Assembly: GCF_900111595.1 (NCBI RefSeq) | Contig: NZ_FOHN01000016.1 | Location: 1-64,000, forward strand | Direction of reading: 5' to 3' | DNA length: 64,000 nt | Source: [Clostridium] polysaccharolyticum | GTDB lineage: Bacteria; Bacillota; Clostridia; Lachnospirales; Lachnospiraceae | Part shown: positions 1-7,795 of the stretch, in pieces | Layout: each line of letters starts with the position of its first letter | Numbering within the stretch: position 1 is the first letter of the stretch | Made by a program: the position numbers and the translations under genes | The notes under the pieces: model-generated | The model's database searches: none | What the model saw: the letters and a program-made list of their open reading frames with translations, nothing else | What the model was told of the DNA's origin: nothing

Positions 1-252
1 ATGCAGTCTGCAGACACCGATTTCGATCAGGATTTCACCTGTACTTGACTGCTGGCTTGTGTTCTGTTTTGGTTTCAGTGGAATGAATTTTACTTCCTGT
101 TTCTTTGTCTGGTAATCATGCAGCCATTTTCCAAAGGTTGAGGGCTTGATGTTATTTTCCTGACACCAGGAAAGACTGGTCTTTCCACTGGACAGAAAGT
201 TCTGGATGTGTTGTTCTCGTTCTTGCTTGGATGTATATTTTCGTTTCTCCAT
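1..252 (-). CDS. IS66-family accessory protein TnpA (partial, runs off window)
   Basis: An open minus-strand frame starts with ATG at 252, preceded by AGGAGG eight bases upstream, and stays open for 84 codons to the window edge. It begins MEKRKYTSKQEREQHIQ and continues with a WCQENNIKPSTFGKWL segment. This is the helix-turn-helix layout (basic start, 'WC...N.....F..W') of the small TnpA protein of IS66 elements, which assists the TnpC transposase and is thought to bind DNA. The C-terminus is missing only because the window ends. Whether the element is intact cannot be told. Confidence 0.7.
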   Translation of the reverse strand, partial: MEKRKYTSKQEREQHIQNFLSSGKTSLSWCQENNIKPSTFGKWLHDYQTKKQEVKFIPLKPKQNTSQQSSTGEILIEIGVCRLH

Positions 253-331
253 TTATACTGCCTCCTAACTTTTTTGTATAGTATAATGGAAGAAACGTGG
301 ATTGAGGAGGCGTATCTGAGTTGACGGTTAC
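1..331 (-). mobile_element. IS66-family insertion sequence, one end only
   Basis: The first 252 bases read on the minus strand as the start of an IS66-type TnpA accessory protein. Upstream of it, near 331, the minus-strand sequence begins GTAACCGTCAACTCAGATAC, and a GTAA start is typical of IS66 terminal repeats. The other end lies outside the window, so neither the paired inverted repeat nor the 8-bp target duplication can be checked. The boundary at 331 is inferred from the GTAA motif alone. Confidence 0.6.
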
Positions 332-419
332 GATTATTTATTATTTTTTTTCAACTGTTTATACCCAGTATTCCACTGTTGACTTTAATGTTCTCACCTT
401 GTAAACTATCACTGCTTGT

Positions 420-680
420 ATTGTAATTGTTCCTGGCTATACATTTGATGAAGAACGGTTATTTCATCTTGGACAGACAATCGGACAGTTTAAAAACTTA
501 AAAAAATTGGAAGTACTCCCTTATCATTCTATGGGAGTCGTAAAGTATGAAAACTTAGGAATGGAGTATCCTCTGAAAGGAAGTAAGAATCTTGATAAGG
601 AGGATGCCAAGAAGGCTCGAGAAATAATTTTGAGAGGGGGCAAAGATGTAAGAGTTAAAAACAACACTATTACACTATGA
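420..680 (+). pseudogene. pflA: Remnant of pyruvate formate-lyase activating enzyme (C-terminal piece)
   Basis: Plus-strand translation from about 420 reads IVIVPGYTFDEERLFHLGQ, then LEVLPYHSMGVVKYENLG and YPLKG, ending in TGA at 678-680. This is the conserved C-terminal part of PflA, the radical SAM enzyme that installs the glycyl radical on pyruvate formate-lyase. The N-terminal two thirds, including the CxxxCxxC cluster site, are absent: the frame meets TAA at 402-404 and the sequence upstream is unrelated AT-rich DNA followed by the IS66 end. The gene was therefore truncated by insertion or deletion. No function is expected from this piece. Confidence 0.8.
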
Positions 681-782
681 ATTAAGTATGCGAAAGAAAC
701 TATTCGCATCTCCAGCATTTTTTGCTTATAATAAAAAAGACCCCCAGGTGCCAGTCTGATAAACAATCACTTGGATGTGCAT

Positions 783-835
783 AAATGCATGTCATCACAG
801 GTGTTGATTTTATCACATGTTTTTGACATGCATTT
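783..835. repeat. 12-bp perfect inverted repeat around a 29-base spacer
   Basis: AAATGCATGTCA at 783-794 is matched exactly by TGACATGCATTT at 824-835. The arms could form a hairpin at the 3' side of the RiPP operon (the last gene ends at 921, minus strand). No T-run follows on either strand, so it is not a textbook intrinsic terminator. It could be a factor-dependent terminator, a protein-binding palindrome or a trace of a mobile element. Nothing else is recognisable between 681 and 920. Confidence 0.55.
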
Positions 836-920
836 CTTTAGATATTAATAATAGCAAAAGCTAGACTGCAAAACATAAATGTGATGATTCTAACTCATAC
901 AATTATCATAAAAGATAGGA

Positions 921-2519
921 TTAAATCTGAACATTTTTGTATCTCCTGTTTGCTCTACTTATATTCCACTTTTCACTTGCGATATCCATAATAAAGATAA
1001 CTAGTATTAAACATATTTTTTCTATTAATTCATTTTTGATTAACCATTCTCCTCCTAGTATGATTCCTAATATTACTGCGAGAATTGCAAAAACATGCAA
1101 TACTCCAAACAATAACATTAAATTTCCATTGGTTGCTTTTCGTGGCTCATCCCAGTTTATATATGGTCTTCTATAATCACTTGCAGAACATGTAACTACT
1201 AACAAAAAGAGTACCTCTAATAAAATAATATAATTTAATACTCTATGCTGGAATACAAAAACCTTTGTGATTATGACGATCCAATAAGCAATTGAACCAG
1301 AAACTGTACTTAAAATAAAAGTATATATACTTTTTGCCTTATACTGCATTTCATATGGTATAGGTAATGTCCTTGATAACATATAAAATTTACCTTCCTT
1401 TGATACTGGAACTAGAAAACTGGCTTGTGTAGAAATAATAAGTACGATAACTCCAATTATAATATATGCTAAATACCATTTGCCGTTTGCCAAATTCAGA
1501 AATTCTTCTATCTCTTTGCTTGTTTTTGCAAAATGCAATATTATTGATACAATTGTTAAAAACAAGGGGGCAAGGCAACATTCTAAAATTAAGTTTGATT
1601 TAAAAAATGGCTCACTTTGTACTACCCAAAATTCGCGTTGTAATAATAAAAGCATCTTATTACTTGTCTTCCCTAGTCTTAATCTGTAATTAACACTTTT
1701 TACTTCCGAAAAGTCATATGCAACTACACACTTCCCAAACAGTTTAGCTAGTATAATACACAATAAAACTATAATCACTCCTAATATTAGGATAGAGACA
1801 TATGAATAATGACATATTGATTTCATTACCACTGATTCATTATAACATTTTTCTATTATGCGGATAAATAAAGTCTTGTTTGTATCTTTCACACCTATTA
1901 TTTTCATAACACAAGTATAGATGCTTACTATTTTACATACTACTCCGCATAGAACTAAAATACCTACTATCATACTGCTAATACGATATATCCCTTTATA
2001 GCTCTTTCCCAGAACACTCAAGGAGCAGATAATACCCACTATTAAAAATGTAACTACCGTCAAAAGTATTATATGAATCAAAAACGTGGTAATTACCATT
2101 ACTTCACCTAATCGTAAAAATGTAATTACAGATGGCACAATAATTAAACTCTGCACAAACTCATAGGCTAATAATAAGCTTACACTCTTTGCATACAGTA
2201 TTTCCTTAGGCTTCATAGGCAAAGCTGCTAATACAAAAAAATCATCTGCATGAAAAAAATTTGAAGTTACTGTTGTATACGATAGCACTGCTGTTACTAT
2301 TATACTTACTATATACTGTACATATATTACACTTTTGATATTTAGTTTATTTCCAATACTAATATAAAAAAAGTGCTGCCCTATTAATATTCCTGACAAC
2401 ATATATAAGAAAATCAAAACTATCAATATTTTCAGAACAAGATTCTTGGGCATTATATCTTTTATTCTTCTCCTTATCATTACTCTGTTTAATTTTGTAA
2501 TTCTAATTATGTTTCTCAT
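921..2519 (-). CDS. ABC exporter membrane subunit (large ABC-2-like permease)
   Basis: A 532-residue protein with a short basic N-terminus and about ten or more hydrophobic segments, for example near residues 28-48, 60-80 and 140-200. It is the membrane partner of the ATPase immediately upstream (2503-3225), with which it overlaps by 17 bases; the ATG is preceded by GGAGG lying inside the ATPase gene. Large two-part exporters of this shape are common in Firmicutes peptide clusters, where they export or confer resistance. As the last gene of the modification operon it probably moves the mature peptide or protects the producer. Substrate is inferred from context only. Family assignment is general; no specific name is claimed. 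Confidence 0.75.
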   Translation of the reverse strand: MRNIIRITKLNRVMIRRRIKDIMPKNLVLKILIVLIFLYMLSGILIGQHFFYISIGNKLNIKSVIYVQYIVSIIVTAVLSYTTVTSNFFHADDFFVLAALPMKPKEILYAKSVSLLLAYEFVQSLIIVPSVITFLRLGEVMVITTFLIHIILLTVVTFLIVGIICSLSVLGKSYKGIYRISSMIVGILVLCGVVCKIVSIYTCVMKIIGVKDTNKTLFIRIIEKCYNESVVMKSICHYSYVSILILGVIIVLLCIILAKLFGKCVVAYDFSEVKSVNYRLRLGKTSNKMLLLLQREFWVVQSEPFFKSNLILECCLAPLFLTIVSIILHFAKTSKEIEEFLNLANGKWYLAYIIIGVIVLIISTQASFLVPVSKEGKFYMLSRTLPIPYEMQYKAKSIYTFILSTVSGSIAYWIVIITKVFVFQHRVLNYIILLEVLFLLVVTCSASDYRRPYINWDEPRKATNGNLMLLFGVLHVFAILAVILGIILGGEWLIKNELIEKICLILVIFIMDIASEKWNISRANRRYKNVQI

Positions 2520-3225
2520 AACCTGTAACCTCCATAAACATTTCTTCTAGAGATTTCATATTTTTAATCTGCTCTAAACCAAGTATTTTTAATATGATAC
2601 CCTCTCTTAAGATTGCTACTTTAGTACAGATTGTTTGTGCAAGATCCAACAAATGAGTAGAATAAAATACAGTTCCGCCCTTATCCACATAATCCTTTAG
2701 CAGTTCCTTATAAGCAACGATAGCATAGGGGTCTAGTCCATTTAAGGGTTCATCATATATTAATATTGGCGGATTAATAATAAAACCTAACATAATCCCC
2801 AACTTATTCATCATTCCAAATGAATATTTTCCTATCAAAACATCTAATGCTTCATCCATATTGAACTTATTTGCTATTATATCAACTTTACCGGCATATT
2901 CTCCTTCTTTTAAATCATAGAAAGAACACACAAACCTTATCCATTCTCTTCCAGTAATACTGTTGTATACCTTATAATTATCTGGCATAAAATAAAATGA
3001 TTTTTTTGTCGCCACAATATCTTTATCCATGCCTTTTCCATCTAGCATTACCTTCCCACTATCTTCATTAAGCAGTCCTGTCATTATTTTAATAAGAGTT
3101 GTTTTACCTGCACCATTTGCCCCAAGCAGTCCAAATATCTCCCCTCTTTCAACTTTCAGACTTATCCCTTTCAATACTGTCTTTGACTTATCATAACTCT
3201 TTTTAATATTATTTATTTCAATCAC
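2503..3225 (-). CDS. ABC transporter ATP-binding protein, RiPP cluster
   Basis: A 240-residue ABC ATPase. Walker A is GANGAGKTT near residue 36 and Walker B ends ILIYDEPLNGLD near residue 155. The signature loop is weak (KYSFGMMNKLGI in place of the usual LSGGQ), as often seen in drug/peptide exporter ATPases. Start is GTG at 3225 behind GAGGAGG. It overlaps the permease at 921-2519 and so forms a two-component exporter with it. It follows the methyltransferase gene by about 40 bases in the same direction. Role: energises export or self-protection for the modified peptide (inference from operon position). Confidence 0.85.
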   Translation of the reverse strand: MIEINNIKKSYDKSKTVLKGISLKVERGEIFGLLGANGAGKTTLIKIMTGLLNEDSGKVMLDGKGMDKDIVATKKSFYFMPDNYKVYNSITGREWIRFVCSFYDLKEGEYAGKVDIIANKFNMDEALDVLIGKYSFGMMNKLGIMLGFIINPPILIYDEPLNGLDPYAIVAYKELLKDYVDKGGTVFYSTHLLDLAQTICTKVAILREGIILKILGLEQIKNMKSLEEMFMEVTGYEKHN

Positions 3226-3265
3226 AGTAACCCTCCTCGCATATAATGCTTAAGTAACAAATAAA

Positions 3266-4138
3266 TCACCTTACACCCTTTATTGCCAACATAGAACCTG
3301 CGGAAAAAATTCGATACGAAAAAAATGCTTTTGGATTAGATACAATTTCCTCAACTATCTTTAACTGAATGTTGCAATAATCATCTAACTGTTCTTGCGT
3401 TAGCTGAGAATATAACTTACTAGTATAGATTTTTTCTCTGTATGCCTGTCTGTCTTTCATAATTTCTTTTGCTTGAGACAAAATAAACCGTTTTCGATAC
3501 ACATCATACTTTTCTGATAACTCATAAGTGGGTATAATCTCTATTTCAATATGACTCAATCTCATCGCATAAAATCTGTTGGGTATTGAAGCAGCGTAAT
3601 CACGACTTATTCCATTTTTCCTAGGTATGTCTATTAATAACTCTCTTGAAAGTTCTCTTAATTTGCTCTTTTCTTTCTCATTCAAGAAAGGCATATACGA
3701 ATTCAGTCCATCTGTCTGATAAAAAGGTTCAAAACAACAGATTGTACCTCCTATCTTTAATGCCTTGTACATATTTTCTAATATTTTATCTGCTTGCTTA
3801 CAATCAACTAAAAGAAAGTGTGAATATATTACATCGTACTCGTTTTCGTATTCTTCCTTGCAAAAATCCACAGTCTCATAAGTTAGATTTTCTAAATCAC
3901 ATTCTCTACGTGCCTGATCTATTAAATCCCCTTGAATATCTATGCCTATAAATGTACTGTTCAAAGCCTGTTGGGCAAAACTTTTCGTTATGATTCCATT
4001 TCCACATCCGACTTCAAGTACTTTTTTAGACTGATCATTTAACTCTTCTTTTAAAAACGATATAATCTTCCTTCTATCTTCATTTCTCCATGTAAATTTC
4101 CTACTTAAGTCTAAAAATGTTCCATCCGTAAAAATCAT
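3266..4138 (-). CDS. SAM-dependent methyltransferase (class I), RiPP cluster
   Basis: A 290-residue Rossmann-fold methyltransferase. The SAM-binding glycine motif is VLEVGCGNGIITKSF near residue 40, followed by an acidic strand end (FIGIDIQG) and the motif IV region DVIYSHFLL. I chose ATG 4138, seven bases downstream of GAGG, over a GTG six codons earlier. The long C-terminal part is helical and unassigned. It sits between a B12-type radical SAM gene and the exporter genes. It could N- or O-methylate the modified peptide, but no specific substrate can be read from sequence. It is not a radical SAM methylase: there is no CxxxCxxC. Confidence 0.75.
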   Translation of the reverse strand: MIFTDGTFLDLSRKFTWRNEDRRKIISFLKEELNDQSKKVLEVGCGNGIITKSFAQQALNSTFIGIDIQGDLIDQARRECDLENLTYETVDFCKEEYENEYDVIYSHFLLVDCKQADKILENMYKALKIGGTICCFEPFYQTDGLNSYMPFLNEKEKSKLRELSRELLIDIPRKNGISRDYAASIPNRFYAMRLSHIEIEIIPTYELSEKYDVYRKRFILSQAKEIMKDRQAYREKIYTSKLYSQLTQEQLDDYCNIQLKIVEEIVSNPKAFFSYRIFSAGSMLAIKGVR

Positions 4139-4169
4139 TTTTATTACCTCTAACACTTTGCAATGTATC

Positions 4170-5528
4170 TTAGTTATCAGTTAACTTATATCCTCTTTCG
4201 CGATACATAGCTAATACTTTCTCTACCTTAATAAGTCCCTTTGCTGAAAGATTTGGATGAATGCGCCTGAATTCATCCATCTGATTCTCATTATGAAAAA
4301 ACCAAAGTGGATTATCAAAGAATGTTTCATCCAACTGAATTCCATACTCAACTCTTGTGGTCCATAATTCAGAAGGTATGATACTCCAAAAACTAATATT
4401 AGATTGAACTCCATACTTCTCCATAATTTTTGCAGCAAATCTTATTGTCTGTATACATTCCTTTTCTGTTTCCCAAGGCAAAGCGATAATAAAAGAACAA
4501 TAAATCATTTTATTAAGTCCAGATGCCTTAATATTGCTTAGACATCGTTCAAGACTATCTACCGTATAACCTTTTCGCACTTTCTTTAGACCTTCATTAT
4601 AACCACATTCAACTCCAACCAAAAAACGCTTAACTCTATCAATATTAATTGCAGCCATTACTTCAGGTGACTGTAATTCATTCAGCCTTCCCTCCAAAAC
4701 AAGCTGAAAGTTATCTGGTCTCCGATTTAAATAATTAAGCACTGTTATCATTCGTTCTTTATTTGATGTAAAACAGTCATCTGTTATAGTCAAAAAACCA
4801 TTATTTGTCAACATCTGTACATTTTCAATAGCTTGCTCTATCTTATGGATTGTATTTTTTACTGTAAGACTTTTCCAGCTTCGATGTCCATCAATGCCAC
4901 AAAAAATACAATTATACATACACCCCCGTGAAGTCTCACAAGGTATACCATTGTAAACACCCTTTGGCAAACAGTGAAAAGGACTATCTGCATTATATTC
5001 ATTGTACTCATCCACTGTTAGCGGAATCGCATCTGCATTTCGAATAAGGTTCCCTTTATCATCTCTGTATGTAATCCCTTTTATTTCTTTAAGACCATTC
5101 CAGTCTTTTTTAGAAAGCTTTTCTAGAACAAGTGCATCTCTTTTTTCTCCCTCGCCCCGGATAACAACATCTACTGGAGAATGTTCTATAATATATTGAT
5201 CGAAAGACGATGCATGTATTCCTCCAACTATAATAGGAATATCTATGCGTGCCTTTTTTGCACTCTCAATAAGTGTCTTCGTATTTCCCCAATTGAATGT
5301 GTTAACTGAAAGAAGCAACGCATCCGTATCTTTCAATAATCTGCGTTCTACTTCTACAGGATCAGTAACATCTAAATCCTCTAAAAAATATGGATCAACT
5401 ATAGTAACATCATAATCACTTTTCTTTAAAATTTTACCAAGTAGATATATAGACTGTACAGGCTGCGAATCTAAACCTCGGCTATTAAACATTCTCTTCT
5501 GTGGTACAAACGAAATAGTAACTTTCAC
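4170..5528 (-). CDS. B12-binding radical SAM enzyme, RiPP cluster
   Basis: A 452-residue protein. Residues 1-150 form a B12-type Rossmann domain (MKVTISFVPQKR, DVTIVDPYFL, IPIIVGGIHASSFDQYI). This is followed by the radical SAM barrel with the cluster motif CMYNCIFC near residue 205. A classical DxHxxG cobalamin-ligand motif is not visible, as in many class B radical SAM methylases. Known members of this architecture methylate unactivated carbon or build rings. In this cluster it may C-methylate Val, Ile, Ala or Trp of the precursor; this is inference. The start is GTG 5528 behind GAAGG. It lies 17 bases downstream of the cysteine-less SPASM-like protein. Confidence 0.8.
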   Translation of the reverse strand: MKVTISFVPQKRMFNSRGLDSQPVQSIYLLGKILKKSDYDVTIVDPYFLEDLDVTDPVEVERRLLKDTDALLLSVNTFNWGNTKTLIESAKKARIDIPIIVGGIHASSFDQYIIEHSPVDVVIRGEGEKRDALVLEKLSKKDWNGLKEIKGITYRDDKGNLIRNADAIPLTVDEYNEYNADSPFHCLPKGVYNGIPCETSRGCMYNCIFCGIDGHRSWKSLTVKNTIHKIEQAIENVQMLTNNGFLTITDDCFTSNKERMITVLNYLNRRPDNFQLVLEGRLNELQSPEVMAAINIDRVKRFLVGVECGYNEGLKKVRKGYTVDSLERCLSNIKASGLNKMIYCSFIIALPWETEKECIQTIRFAAKIMEKYGVQSNISFWSIIPSELWTTRVEYGIQLDETFFDNPLWFFHNENQMDEFRRIHPNLSAKGLIKVEKVLAMYRERGYKLTDN

Positions 5529-5545
5529 TGTATCACCTTCTTTAT

Positions 5546-6409
5546 CTATATTTCGTAAGATAATATCTCTTCTAAAGCAACATTGGTTGCTAAACAGCTA
5601 TATTTATTCCATTCTATAAGACTATTAAAATCTTTAAAATATTTCTTAACTTGTGCCATATGCCAGAACATTCTAATTTTGTCCCATATAAGCACTAAAT
5701 CTTCTGAAATGATATTGCCACACTTTACATGTACATACTCACTTATGAACACATCTCCATTTTTATCTACATAATAATCACTAGAAATCATTTTATCATG
5801 CAGCATATTTCGAATACTATCACTTTCATCTACATAGACCACAGAATAATCTTCTGAATAATCTACGGACATTTCAATTATATCAATTGATATATCCTCC
5901 ATATATTCCACGAACTCCTGTACTTGCTCTCCTTCAAGCTTCTGGTTAAAATCTGGTTTTACATATATTTCAGAGAACTTGTCTCTATATGCATAAAAAT
6001 ACTTCTCTTTTTCTTCAAGCACTGCAAAATTATTTTTGTTTACATAGAATATAAGCCGAACCACCGCATTATATTTATCTAATTCATTTTCAGTTAATAT
6101 CTTTGCATTCCCACTTGTAATATTCAGATTGACAAAATCACACTTTTCCAATAAAGCCTGATAAGAACTCAGTTCTATCTTTTCTGGTTCAATATAAACT
6201 TCGACACCTATATGAGCCTTCACTATCTTATCTATAATAGTTAAGGATGCATCATATTGAATCAGTTTTTCTATTCCTGTTAAGTATATGGAAATAACTT
6301 TTCTATCATGAATAATCCTGTCTAGAATCAAATTTATTCTTTCTAATTCCTGTTCTGATTCAATAGACGCATCTAACTTAATTTTTCCTGGTGCAACTAA
6401 TAAAAACAT
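5546..6409 (-). CDS. Pseudo-radical-SAM/SPASM-like protein lacking cluster cysteines
   Basis: A 287-residue protein with no database-level match that I can name. Its strand/helix rhythm follows a radical SAM barrel: ISIYLTGIEKL where enzymes have the TGGEP strand, then VEVYIEPEKIEL and CDFVNLNI in place of the TNG and SLD strands. The C-terminus ends like a SPASM domain (YYVDKNGDVFISEYVHVKCG, then NIISEDLVLIWD). The CxxxCxxC motif is missing entirely and only three cysteines remain (about residues 109, 230 and 274). It sits between the RRE gene and a B12 radical SAM gene. Likely a non-catalytic partner or scaffold. Start ATG 6409 follows GGTGGAG. The fold call is inference from pattern, not alignment. 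Confidence 0.55.
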   Translation of the reverse strand: MFLLVAPGKIKLDASIESEQELERINLILDRIIHDRKVISIYLTGIEKLIQYDASLTIIDKIVKAHIGVEVYIEPEKIELSSYQALLEKCDFVNLNITSGNAKILTENELDKYNAVVRLIFYVNKNNFAVLEEKEKYFYAYRDKFSEIYVKPDFNQKLEGEQVQEFVEYMEDISIDIIEMSVDYSEDYSVVYVDESDSIRNMLHDKMISSDYYVDKNGDVFISEYVHVKCGNIISEDLVLIWDKIRMFWHMAQVKKYFKDFNSLIEWNKYSCLATNVALEEILSYEI

Positions 6410-6436
6410 ATTTTCTCCACCTTAATCTACATTTGG

Positions 6437-6733
6437 TTAATCACTTAAAAGCATAATAATACCCATTTTATTAAACTCTGTTACAAATGAAACTACATCA
6501 TTTTTCAGATAATCTCTGGATGGAACATCATATTCGTCCAGCATCTTAGTTATAATTTCATCAACCGTAATACTTCCATCACAATAATTAAATATAGAGG
6601 CACCTACCGGATTCAATATACATATTGCACCTGACTGCGGATTCTGATAAGTAATATAATCATTATTTTCTCCATCCCATCTCCATCTAAGTTTCACTTT
6701 CTTTGGATACTGACTCAAAATTTCATTTTCCAT
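6437..6733 (-). CDS. PqqD-like RiPP precursor recognition element (stand-alone)
   Basis: A 98-residue PqqD-type protein. It shows the family's pattern: paired beta strands (YITYQNPQSGAICILNP), then the 'N..G..I...CDG..TV.EI' core (VGASIFNYCDGSITVDEI) and a helical tail ending KMGIIML. Such RREs bind the leader peptide and deliver it to radical SAM enzymes. It sits directly behind the radical SAM gene at 6748 (14-base gap) and before the pseudo-radical-SAM gene, so it probably serves one or both. A second copy of the domain is fused to the enzyme at 7796-9208. Confidence 0.85.
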   Translation of the reverse strand: MENEILSQYPKKVKLRWRWDGENNDYITYQNPQSGAICILNPVGASIFNYCDGSITVDEIITKMLDEYDVPSRDYLKNDVVSFVTEFNKMGIIMLLSD

Positions 6734-6747
6734 TGTTAATATCCTCC

Positions 6748-7782
6748 TTATTTTACAAACATCTTATCAGTTAAATTATCTCGAATAATCTCATTATCTG
6801 TTGAAATAGTTCCATCCATCAGACATTTTCTAACTTGAGTATCAGCCCATCCACTAGCCATATTCTTAAAAATTTCTTTCAATGGCTGCTCTTTTACATT
6901 TCCAAAGAAAATATCTGCATAAGGTGTAATTCCGACATTACCATCTGCTGTAATACGCATCATAAGCACAATACCCGTCCTTAATCCATGCTGCATATGT
7001 ACAGAAGCATCACCATATCGTAGGATACTCTTTTTATGACTATCAATAAACTCTTTCTGTCTTCTATACTGTTCTTCAGATGCGCAGATATCTCCCTCTC
7101 TTCCTTTTACTTTACCAGAAACCGCTAGTTTTTGAGTGCGCAGCTCAGATACACCAAGTTCATTGCAAAGATTATACACATTTTCAAAATCATCAATATT
7201 ATATTTTGTAGAAGCAAATGAAATCTTAACAGCAACTCCTTGCGATACAAAATACTTAATTGCATTGATTACATCATTAAACGATCCATCTCTTCTTCTT
7301 ACCTTATCATGAATCTCTGCTTTCGAACCATCTAGACTAAGCTGAACAACCGTTGCATACCTTGCAACTCTTTTTATGTTTACTGAATTCAAATTAGCTC
7401 CACTCAACACTGTTCCTACCTGTACACCATTAGTAGCCAAATATCGAACTAACTGGAAGTATTCTGGTCTCATAGTTGGTTCTCCACCAGTAACGCACAT
7501 ATTAAAGAATTTCATATCTATAATCTGATCCGCAACATCAAATAGCTGTTTTGAGGTTAATTCATCAGCTTTTCTTGGAGAAGAATTATAGCAATAAATA
7601 CAATTTTGTGGACATTTTGCAGTAATTTCCCACATACCAAATAGAGGTGCCTGCAATTTTTGTGGCACACAACCTAATTCTTTAACTTTATCAAACTGTT
7701 CATAAACATCATTAATCTGATCAAACATATCTTTCGTTGATTCGTTTTCAATTGCATAATCAAACAGTTTATTTTTTATCAT
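6748..7782 (-). CDS. Radical SAM enzyme with cysteine-poor C-terminal extension, RiPP cluster
   Basis: A 344-residue radical SAM protein. The 4Fe-4S motif CPQNCIYC lies near residue 58, followed by VTGGEPTMRPEYF and a VVQLSLDGSKAEIHDKVR strand, the usual order for peptide maturases. The C-terminal part has the SPASM-like 'ITADGNVGITPYADIFFGNV' layout but none of the auxiliary-cluster cysteines. Start is ATG 7782 behind AAAGGAGC; a reading 21 codons longer overlaps the upstream gene and lacks a better site. It is 13 bases downstream of the SPASM enzyme gene. Probably a crosslinking or epimerising maturase acting on the peptide at 9351-9473; reaction not deducible. Confidence 0.85.
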   Translation of the reverse strand: MIKNKLFDYAIENESTKDMFDQINDVYEQFDKVKELGCVPQKLQAPLFGMWEITAKCPQNCIYCYNSSPRKADELTSKQLFDVADQIIDMKFFNMCVTGGEPTMRPEYFQLVRYLATNGVQVGTVLSGANLNSVNIKRVARYATVVQLSLDGSKAEIHDKVRRRDGSFNDVINAIKYFVSQGVAVKISFASTKYNIDDFENVYNLCNELGVSELRTQKLAVSGKVKGREGDICASEEQYRRQKEFIDSHKKSILRYGDASVHMQHGLRTGIVLMMRITADGNVGITPYADIFFGNVKEQPLKEIFKNMASGWADTQVRKCLMDGTISTDNEIIRDNLTDKMFVK

Positions 7783-7795
7783 AATTTCAGCTCCT

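Noticed and set aside
524-766. 80-residue minus-strand frame
   Set aside because: It runs against the pflA remnant, which has strong protein similarity on the plus strand.
783-835. Inverted repeat as intrinsic terminator of the RiPP operon
   Set aside because: The stem is perfect but neither strand has a following T-run, so it is kept only as a repeat of unknown role.
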